Assembly: GCA_025084515.1 (NCBI GenBank)
Contig: JAJAGP010000343.1
Span: forward strand, 124,001 to 188,000
Direction of reading: 5' to 3'
DNA: 64,000 bases
From: Ancistrus triradiatus
Lineage: Eukaryota > Chordata > Actinopteri > Siluriformes > Loricariidae
Shown: piece by piece, positions 55,413 through 64,000 of the stretch
Numbering within the stretch: position 1 is the first letter of the stretch
Layout: every line of letters starts with the position of its first letter
Program-made: the position numbers and the translations under genes
The notes under the pieces: model-generated
What the model was told of the DNA's origin: nothing
The model's input: the letters and a program-made list of their open reading frames with translations, nothing else
Databases searched by the model: none

Positions 55413-56345
55413 TACAACCCTAAATCAGAAAAAAGTCAAGCAGTGTGGAAAAAGCAAATAAATATCCTTATATTTACTTTGATTTTTACTTAATTGCAGG
55501 CAGTATGAACCCAAATATTTCATGTTTTGTCTGGCCAACTTAATTTCATATGTTAATAAACATCCATTCCTGAATTTCAGGCCTGCAATACATTCCAAAA
55601 AAATGGGATAGGATCAGTTTAAGGCTAGTATTGGAGTTTTAAAAAAGTGAAATAGTGATGTGATTTCAAACAAGTGATGTCAACAGGTGACTGTAATCAT
55701 GATTTGGTACAAAACAGTATCCACAAAGGCTGAGTCTTTGAGGAGTAAAGAAGGGCAGAGGATCTCCAGTTTATCAACAAATGTTTAAGAAAATAATTGA
55801 AATTCTTAAAAAGAGTGTCCCTCAAGAAAAATAGGATATATTCCTGCCTCTAAAATACACAATATTAAACGATTAAAGGAATCTGGAGGAACTTCATTGT
55901 GTAAAGGGCAAACCTAAACTGAAGACCTCTGATCTTCAATTCCTCAGACGGCACTGCATCAAGAACCATTCATCAATAGCTGATAGAACCACATGGGCAA
56001 GGGATTACTTTGGCAAACCTTTGTTAAGAACAACAATACTGAGTTAAATTCACAAAGGCCACATAAATTACTACTGTGAAAAAAGAAGCCTTTTGTTAAC
56101 CATGTCCAAAAGTGGCATCAATTTCTCTGGGCTCTTAGACATCTAGGAAGGATCATCACACAGTGGAAATGAATATTGTGGTCAGATGAATCAGTATTCC
56201 AGATCTTTTTTGGATGAAATGGACATCATGTGCTCAGGACCAAAGACGAAAAGCATGGGGGTTATAAAAAAGGCATCCTATTACAGTACCACTCTCGAAT
56301 TCAGTGAGCTATTTACAATGCCCCTTTTTTTCACAAACGTTTGTA
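55413..56345 (+). pseudogene. Tc1-like family C element with decayed transposase
   Basis: The left end TACAACCCTAAATCAGAAAA starts at 55413. After the arm, the transposase relic shows GGCACTGCATCAAGAACC (near 55960). Near 56166-56250 it reads ILWSDESVFQIFF, a stop, NGHHVLRTKDEKHG. WSDES carries the first catalytic Asp of the DDE triad. The rest is missing; sequence ends near 56345 at the next duplicated block. Confidence 0.8.
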
Positions 56346-56351
56346 AAGGCA

Positions 56352-57480
56352 GACTGCATGGCTTGGTGCTTCAGTTTATACTCCTGTGGGAATGGGACTG
56401 AATGAAATGCCTGAATTCAATGATTAATAACTTTGTCCCAATACTTTTGTCTATATAGTGTATCTTGAAACTTGATACTGGTAACCCTTTTGAAAGAGGT
56501 AATGGACTGATATGGAAATGTATCACTGACTCTTTATGATACAAATATCACCCAAAACCTTAACAATACATAATGTTTATAAAGTGTTGGATACCCAGAA
56601 TGATCCCTTGGGTTATTTACAATCCCTTTGTTACCCGAGGCCAAATTCATCCTTCATCACTTGTGGCAATAAAGAAAAAAAACCTCCAACATCCTAGAAA
56701 TTAAGCTGTGCTGTTCTGTATAAAGGAATGGACCACAATTCCCTCCAAGGCGATGTGCATGACTGGACAAAACAGATAGCAAAAATGTTTAGTCACGGTT
56801 ATGCTGCACAAGGGTACTGAAAGCAAAAGGCTCACATACTTTTGCCACTCACAGATATGTGCTATTGGATCATTTTCTTTAGTAAATATAATGACAAGGT
56901 ATAGTCTTTTTTGTCTAATTTGTTTAATTGAGTTTCTATTTATCTACTTTTAGAGCTTATATATTTTAGGTTACCGGTATTTCATGCAGAATATAGACAA
57001 TGGTAAATGGTTCACAAACCACTGTACATTTTCCATCTTTCTCCATTCATCCAACACAGTGATACACAGGACCTCAATCTCCAGGTTTTTGCAGACACTC
57101 ATAATCAGCTCTCATTGAATCAGTACATCTTTCACATTAGATGATTTACTGTCGTCAGTAACATATTTAGCCATGATTTTTGCTATACAGAAGGCATTTT
57201 TCAAATTTAGTTATTGAAATAGTGATTAACATTTCCTTTTCAATTTTAAGCTGCTATGCAGTTCAGCAGTTCAGATCAGATCATTACATTAACAAATACA
57301 GCAAGTCCCCTAGATATGAGCCAGTTCCATTCCGAGAGTGGGTTCTTATGTTCAAATGTCCAACATATTATCCTATGCACCCTGTGCATTGTGTCACCTT
57401 TGTTTATGTTCTGACTTCCTGAGTTAATTCACTTGTTTAGTTTCTGTGTCATTAATTCGGTTATTTAAACCCTACATTTC
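56352..57480. repeat. Duplicated block X-R-Y-Z, third copy
   Basis: X 56348-56785, R and Y 56790-57195 (with a family B arm to about 57025), Z 57245-57480. The X segments at 54488 and 56348 match almost base for base over more than 400 bp. Confidence 0.88.
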
Positions 57481-57718
57481 CTTTGTTTGGCGTAAATTGA
57501 GTACATTTCGCTTCTGTGTGGTTCACGCTGTTACGGTTTCCCACTTCCTCATGTGCATATCATGCCATTCCTGTTTGATGTGTTTTGGACTGTTTCTATG
57601 CCCAGGTCTTAGCTTCAGTATTGCACTCAGTACTCCAGTGTTTTTTCAGTTTCTTAATAAAGCACTGTTCTGTACTGGCTTCTAGTGTTTATCTCCCGCT
57701 TTTTGCCCAAGCATGACA
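57392..57718 (+). repeat. Possible short solo LTR
   Basis: Starts TGTCACCTTTG and ends AAGCATGACA, with GGTTATTTAAACCC (TATA-like) and TTAATAAAGC (poly-A signal) spaced as in an LTR. No target duplication is visible. Its first part is shared with the 55200-55290 block, so it predates the duplication. Confidence 0.4.
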
Positions 57719-58190
57719 GCCAGTACAACAATCACTAATTGTTAAAGCCCGCATATGACCAAGACCGAGTAAACAAGAATATTCTGTTAATTCTGTTCAT
57801 TCAAGTGCCAGAGATTTGAACTAACTAACCATGCTGACAAGCAAAATGAAATTCCCCAACTTTCAATTTTGCACTTATTTAAATTATTTTAAATGTATTG
57901 CACATGCATGTTTGCATTTTTGGAAAATTCGTTAGTCGAAGGTTCGAACTTATGACTTAGTGTACAAAATCCTGTGCTGGTTTTCCATCAACCTTAATTG
58001 TTTAGTATAAACTGGCTATGATTTAAGCAATAGTACACTCGAGGTTGTGTGTTATCATGAATACCTTCATTTTTGTGATTTGGTCACAGGATGACATAGA
58101 TAGATTCCAGCCAATAACACACAATCGTGAGTGTTCTATTTCTTTTATGCAGCAGTTTTTCACAACAAAATAAAGAAACAAAATAAGTCA
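57719..58190. other. Intergenic DNA, probable end of a DNA transposon
   Basis: The stretch TTCGTTAGTCGAAGGTTCGAACTTATGACTTAG near 57929-57961 resembles the inverse end of an element whose other end could be CAAGTCCCCTAGATATGAGC at 57303. The element would be interrupted by the 57392 LTR-like piece. Not classified. Confidence 0.3.
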
Positions 58191-58194
58191 AAGA

Positions 58195-58555
58195 GGGCAA
58201 CACGGTGGCTCTGTGGGTAGCACCTGTTGCCTCACAGTGACATGGTCCTGGGTTCTATCCCAGGTTGAACTGTCCAGGTCCTTTCTGTGTGGAGTCTACA
58301 TGTCCTCCCGGTATCCACATGGGTTTACTCCGTGTGCTCTGGTTTCCTTCCACAGTCCAAAGACATGCTTTAGGTTAATTCATTACGCTAAAGTGACTCT
58401 AGTGTGCGAGTGTGTGTGCCCTACAATGGATTGATGCCCTGTCTACACTTGTTCGTGCCTTGCTCCCTGTGTCGCTGGCTAGACACCGGCTCTCCGATGA
58501 CCCTTAACCCAACCCTGTTCAGGATTAAGCAGATAAGAAAGTAAATGAATGAATA
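58195..58555 (+). repeat. tRNA-SINE-like fish repeat, best-preserved copy
   Basis: The head GGGCAACACGGTGGCTCTGT has an A-box-like TGGCTCTGTGGG and, at 58253, GGTTCTATCCC in the B-box position. The body continues to CCTGTTCAGGATTAAGCAGA and a tail of AATGAATGAAT. Relatives: 42186-42375 and 20025-20238. Confidence 0.75.
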
Positions 58556-61060
58556 AATCAAGTTCTGAAATTCATACTGCATATGCTTTAACACTGACAA
58601 TAACTTCTGGCAAAAAGAAAGTTCACAATAAAAGAGTCGTTGCTATGCAGTGGTAACAATTCCCTATCCTGCTCTAACACAGTTTATATAATACAACCAA
58701 CATAACGTTAGTTTGCAAAAGTGCAAAAACAGCGTAGATGAAAGGAAAAAAAGGTATAAAACTAAAACTAAACTGAGAATTAAACTAAATAATTTACTCA
58801 TTTATTAGGGTTATTCCATTATATGTATATGATATGTTTGTGTGCATAAAGCACCCAAATACCATTTGGAATGAAAAAGCCGTGCCATTATCACAAATAT
58901 CATCAAGGTGAAAATTCTTCTCAACCAGTCACACTCCGTTGGATTTATCTGCTGTGTAAATCTCCCTCAATCCCACCTGCTTAAACTAATTTAATAAGTT
59001 CATGATTATTTTTCTATTTATAGTGGATACACTGCAAAACCAAACAGTTTATGTTTGATGTTTTATAACTGTAGTCACAGTTTCAGAATCAGAAGCAAGC
59101 AGGCACTTCGGTAGAAGCAGGTATTATACTAAAGCTTCACAGATCACTGCAATTTGTTACACCACTGTGATTATACTCCCTTTACTTACTGTCTTGTGTG
59201 TTCCTTACTATATCTCATATAAAAGTCATGTGACTCAATCTTCTGTCTTCTCAGTGACTCCTGAGGACTGTAAAATAAGTCCATTTACATCAAAACCTGC
59301 AGAGTTAAACCCCCCTTTGCAAGTAGTCATAGCAACCAAGTTGCAGTCCTGGCCAGCCAAAGACTGAGGACTTAAATGATATTCATGCTAACATCTATCC
59401 CAAAGCCACAACAAAGACAAAAATGAGCACGGGGATGAAATGTATTATGCCTTTTATACATATTACTGGCCTAAATTGTGAATAATTTGTGTATGCATTA
59501 ATTACACGGTGCATATGTAAAACCAGACAGAAATGCACATTCACTTGTTCATATTTCACTGGGGCTCAATTTTACTCTATGTGCATAATATGTTAAGCTA
59601 AGTATTAAGGCCTGTGTTTTTTAATAAAGATCAACTGTTCAACTACACTTTTCTAAGAATAAGGGTTTGAAAGTGAGTGAGGATAAGAGACTGCATAATT
59701 CTTCAATAATTCTGAGAAATGTCAGCATTCACTGAGCATTTATGAGCTTGACTCCCTCTCAAGGATCCTTCGAGCAAGAGTAGGAGTGTGCTTAGAAAGC
59801 CTAATGGCACATGTTGTACATCTTTTTAAGACCTTGATTTATCATTCAGCATTTTTAACTAAGACCAGAATGGATGCCGGTTTTCCTGCTTGCATCTGAT
59901 TATCTAACCACTTATGTAAACACATAAGTGTTTACACTGTGTGGTGTTTTGCCAAATTATGGATATTAATATATAGGTTAGTGAAGAAGTGATGCACGCA
60001 TATACATTATATAATCACTTTTGTAAACAGGCTACTGGTATCTGCCAAAGACTAAATCCTGTGTATAGTCCAATCACATAAGTAGCCTATGGAGATTGTT
60101 GCCCTCTCCTTTACTGCTGCAACAGATTTCACTGTTCTGAAACGGCTTTCCCCTAGATATTGAAACATTAATGTAATGTTGGTCTCTAATGTTGGACGAT
60201 AAGCCATGGGTCACTATTGGAATTAAAGTTCATCTCCAAGGTGTCGGATGGAGCTAAGATCAACCCAGCCAAGTTCTTCATCAAAGTTGGTAAACCATTT
60301 GTTTAAGGACTTTGTTGCATGTTGGAAAGTTGATTAAATTAGTTGTTGGAGAAGTGGAAAGCTATGGAAGTGTCATTTTGAAAGTCACAGGTGTGCAGTA
60401 CAACCTATTCTATTGTTTGTCTATGAATTTCCTATGCCTGTGTGCTTCATATAATGAACGTATTAGCAGTGAGTGTGGCTAAAGTATCAGATCACAAATC
60501 AAAAATCAGAGGGGGTGTCTGCATGTTTGGCCATACAGTGTAATCCAGAGTATGATGTGTGGAAGCCATGCACTTCATATATTTCTTCATGCCTGGGTAT
60601 CATAACAAGCCCTAACTCTAACTACCGCCCCCTGCTTTTTTGAGCACCAGGCATGCAAGAGACATGCACTATTGTTTCCAGCATGTTTAATATTATTATT
60701 ATTGTTGTTGTTGTTGATGTTGTTATTACAGCAGTCACTTGTTTTTGAGGCTCTTGAAAAGTAAAGAAATTTGGAACACAGTTCATTCTTGCAAAAAATC
60801 TAAAGGTTCTGTAGTGCATGGGCATGGGTGAAGAGCTGTAAAGTGCTCCTGAACACTTGCAATGGTAGGGATGTATTTACTTAGATGTGCACAAGATTTG
60901 GTATGGTCACTGCTCTTATCATATCACTCAGCCCCACTCAACAGGAAGTTGGCCACGTTCAATGGAATGTGGGATTTTCAAAATGTTTTGGGGGTATACA
61001 ATGGGGGTGTACAATGGTTGAGAACTCATAAAGCTTTACATATGAATTTGTGTTAGGGCA
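58556..61060. other. Intergenic DNA, nothing recognised
   Basis: No gene or repeat recognised. A TTATTATTATTGTTGTTGTTG tract at about 60694-60714 is an interrupted trinucleotide repeat. Short frames (59167-59367 plus; 60622-60825 minus) lack motifs. Confidence 0.45.
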
Positions 61061-61156
61061 AATAACTATACAGGTAGTCCCCAATTCACAATGAGGATGC
61101 ACTCCGACAAATCCATCGTATGTTGAATTCATCCATATATTAACCAAGACGTTTAA
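61061..61156. repeat. Possible DNA-transposon end
   Basis: CAGGTAGTCCCCAATTCACAATGAGGATGC resembles the outer end of a dispersed fish/vertebrate element (CAGGTAGTCCCC...). Only this end is seen, next to the Tc1 chimera. Confidence 0.3.
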
Positions 61157-62034
61157 ATTATTTAGTCAGCCACTGATTGTGCAAGTTCTCTTACTTTAGA
61201 AAGATGAGAGAGGTCTGTAATTTTCATCATAGGTCAACTTCAACTATGAGAGACAAAATGAGAAAAAAATCCAGGAAAACACATTGTTGGATTTTTAAAG
61301 AATGTAATTGTAAATTACGGTGGAAAATAAGTATTTGGTCAATAACAAAAGTTCAGTTCAATACTTTGTAACATAGACAGAGGTCAAACGTTTCCTTTAA
61401 GTCTTCACCAGGTTTGCACACAGCTGGTATTTTGGCCCATTCCTCCATGCAGATCTCCTCTAGAGCAGTGATGTTTTGGGGCTGGCGGTGGGCAACATGG
61501 ACTCCCTCCACAAATTTTGTATGGGGTTGAGGTCTGGAGACTGGCTAGGCAACTCCAGGACCTTGAAATGCTTTTTCCGGAGACACTCCTTCGTTGCCCG
61601 AGTGGTGTGTTTGGGATCATTGTCATGCTGGAATACCCAGCCACCATCCATCTTCAATGCTCTCACTGATGGAAGGAGGTTTTGGTTTAAAATCTCACAA
61701 TACATGGCCCCATTCATTCTTTCCTTAACAAGGACCAGTCCTGTCTCCTTTGCATAAAACAGCCCCAAAGCATGATGTTTTCACCCCCATGCTTCACAGT
61801 AGATATGGTGTTTTTGGGATGCAACTCAGCATTCTTCTAGACAGTTGAGTTTTTACCAAAAAGGTCTATTTTGGTAATGAAGGACCAAGTATAATATTTT
61901 TGTCTCATTTGTTTAACTGGGTTCTTTTTATATACTTTTAGGCCTTGTGTGAAAATCTGATGATGTTTTAGGTCATATTTATGCAGAAATATAGAATATT
62001 CGAAATGGTTCACAAACTTTCAAGCACCACTGTA
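61157..62034 (-). mobile_element. Second chimeric Tc1-like element: A right arm and body, B left arm
   Basis: On the minus strand it runs from the B left end at 62034 (ACAGTGGTGCTTGAAAGTTT) to about 61884, then switches at 61873-61885 to the family A transposase and proceeds to the A right arm ending about 61157 (GGCTGACTAAATAATTT). The last about 15 bases of the A terminal repeat are missing. The internal breakpoint differs from that of the 47932 chimera. Confidence 0.8.
61392..61873 (-). pseudogene. Tc1-like transposase pseudogene (family A), minus strand
   Basis: Minus-strand readings: the first half before the switch is absent. From about 61850 NAELHPKNTISTVKHG-like sequence, then MGLFYAKETGLVLVKERMNG, YCEILNQNLLPSVRALKMDG, GWVFQHDNDPKHTTRATKEC, LELPSQSPDLNPIQNLW (the E of PIEN is Gln) and MEEWAKIPA. 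The first Asp is lost with the missing half, so it is inactive. Confidence 0.85.
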
Positions 62035-62859
62035 GTCACATAAAGTGAAGTGCTAATTTAATATTGACTAGCAATCAGAGACTCTGAAGTTATTTGTATT
62101 CTCTCCAAACTTTTACATTTCATGAAGGAATCCATTTCCCAGTGTGTTCCTTCCAGCATGGTAACTAGGAACACTTTTGTATCCAGGTCTTGCAGCATAC
62201 AATAAGAGGTAATCAACAGCAAACTGTACAATCAAACTACAGATAATTTTGTGATCTCTGTTGTTATTCCTGAATATGAATTCTCTTTAACAAACAGAAT
62301 CTCACACACTTTCATATTGTGTCATGTATTCAGTCTTCATTTTTTATATTTTGCTTGTCGGTGTGTCCTCCATATAAATCTTTGTTATTGTTGCCTCTAC
62401 CACTTATATATTGTGTATTTTCAGATGTGGCTTTTGTCCACTGCACTGAACTAGCCACATAGCACCAAAACTCACTAGTCCAGCATCTAAACTTGCTGTA
62501 CTTAGTGTGACTGAGCTTGAATACGGGATCCATAATTTAATAATTTAAAAATCAGGTTATTAATTTCATTTAAAATTCCAAATGTGATGTGTGAGTTTTG
62601 AGAAAATATTTAAATATAGAATTGTAGATGTGGCACTCTAGCTTTCTCATACTGGATTGGCTTAATCGATGACTCATATTGGATTGGCTTAATTGATTTG
62701 TTAGAAGTGACAGGCAGATTTTTTTTCTGTCTGAACTGACTGTGGTCATTAGTCATCTAAAAGCCACAGCCACTATTCTTCATACCTGTTCGTAAGATTA
62801 AGGAATATGAGATCAGAGCCTCATAATGCTGCACCTCTCTTTAACTGCCTCCTTCTGCA
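62035..62859. other. Intergenic DNA, nothing recognised
   Basis: No gene or named repeat. A direct repeat of CATATTGGATTGGCTTAAT(C/T)GAT occurs at 62652-62695. Confidence 0.45.
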
Positions 62860-63113
62860 GTGCTGTGTGAACATGGGCTGAATGTGGAGGAGGAGCTTCC
62901 ATATGAAAAGGAGAGAGGGAGAGAAGAGGAAGACGGACTGAGCTAGAGATGGAGAGAGGAACACACAGAGACAGAGCAGGGATAGGAAAGAAGGATAGCG
63001 GCTGTTTAACTTAACCGAAATCTGAATGTTCTGCCATTTAGGAGTGGAATACAGGATATCAATATGACAATGGATCTCTCCAGTGGATAAATAGTGATGC
63101 ATCTATTGTTAAA
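62860..63113 (+). other. Possible first exon of a neighbouring gene
   Basis: A purine-rich, GAGA-repeat stretch (62890-62990), typical of some 5' UTRs, precedes a candidate ATG (63064, ATGACAATGGATCTC) that stops after nine codons. A good donor, AAA|GTAAGTA, is at 63114. No homology is recognised, so it may be an untranslated exon or chance. Nothing after it in the window completes a gene. Confidence 0.2.
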
Positions 63114-64000
63114 GTAAGTAATGGATTGTTATTTTAAAAAATACCTGATATTCTTGCAGTGCATATGTAGGGAAAATGACAGAAATTTTGTTTTGACAGT
63201 CCTGTTGTTGTAATCTGTTTTTCTTCCAAGAAATGCATTTTGTTAGGTGCCATGGCAGATATGTCAAAGCCCATATATGCTTATATGGGCTATTGCAAAT
63301 GGCAAATGTTCAGTAATTCACCAATTCATGTTGTACCATTTTCTTAATTGTGCAAAGAACTGATAACACACAATGTGTCTTTTGTTAATATCAACCTTTT
63401 TATAAAAACCAAAAATTGGTTTTAGTTGCCAAGACCATAAATACATCAGTTATATAACAGTTTCACCATATTGCTGCCCTGTCAACTGGTTTTGTGCTTT
63501 ACTCAGCTAGCTCCTTTCCCTACAGGAGACACTTTATGTCACACTCTGTCAAACCTACCTCTGAGCAAGACCATGAGCATGAATTTTAATACTTGCCCAT
63601 GTGCATTTCTTCAGAATCACTGTTGCATGAGCAGCTTAGAGTTATCTAAGTGCTGCAGAGACAGAGGGATAGAGAGGGATCTTCGCTCAACAGCTAGATC
63701 AGTAGCTGAATTGTGGGAAATACTGGGATCCAAAAGTAACACAGAGATTGTTTTTTTTCTCATCAGCACCATTCTGTTGAGGCTTTAAAATACCAAACAG
63801 TAACCATCATGTCACAAAATATGATAGAGACGTAGTAGTAAGCAATACTTTCCTTCATCATTTTGTGGAATTCTTCTTATTGTGTCTCACAAACAACTTT
63901 CTTTTCTTAGACCCTTTATATTTGCATTAGTTACCATCCAAATACATGGATGGTGCTGTGTATATAGATGTTTTATGCTTGAAGGAGTATTTGACATCTG
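63114..64000. other. Intergenic or intronic DNA, nothing recognised
   Basis: No gene or repeat was recognised. The 105-residue frame at 63471-63788 plus has no known motif. Confidence 0.4.

Overview
The window is vertebrate nuclear DNA, almost certainly from a ray-finned fish. It has AT-rich intergenic DNA, GT-AG introns, tRNA-derived SINEs, many decayed Tc1-like transposons, L2-type LINEs ending in (TTGAC)n, a Penelope-like element and several LTR elements. I could not fix the species. No prokaryotic operon, CRISPR array, rRNA or tRNA gene was seen.

The only intact protein-coding gene I can support is a ZFAND2B (AIRAPL) orthologue on the plus strand. It has a probable untranslated first exon near 5040-5138, nine coding exons between 8203 and 15502, and a 3' UTR ending after an AATAAA at 15873. 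The joined frame gives 277 residues: two AN1 zinc fingers, an AA-x2-R core that may bind p97/VCP, two ubiquitin-interacting motifs and a C-terminal CLLS prenylation box. All splice junctions keep frame, but one needs a GC-AG intron at 12192. The introns hold a MITE, a hAT-like remnant and Tc1-like relics. A 221-bp CT microsatellite lies in the 3' UTR.

From 16 kb to 62 kb the window is mostly nested mobile DNA. At 20.9-21.5 kb is a broken copy of a multi-copy fish protein family. At 21.6-31.0 kb a Tc1-like relic was entered by a solo LTR (5-bp target duplication), itself split by an L2 LINE, and by a second non-autonomous LTR element carrying another L2 copy. At 32.6-36.8 kb are relics of two more Tc1-like families, and at 40.2-42.0 kb a 5'-truncated Penelope-like element with RT and GIY-YIG endonuclease. 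At 44.3-46.5 kb is a minus-strand LTR element, followed by a decayed L2 ORF. At 47.9-49.9 kb a chimeric Tc1 element abuts a different Tc1 relic. At 50.5-53.9 kb three elements are nested: a MITE containing a non-autonomous LTR element containing a minus-strand solo LTR. At 54.0-57.5 kb are near-identical duplicated blocks, and at 61.2-62.0 kb a second chimeric Tc1 element.

The last 2 kb may contain a first exon of a neighbouring gene (62860-63113), which is speculative. I found no convincing undescribed biological system. The best leads are the two Tc1 mosaics with different internal junctions, the repeat-coding non-autonomous LTR elements, the nested insertion history, and the GC splice donor.
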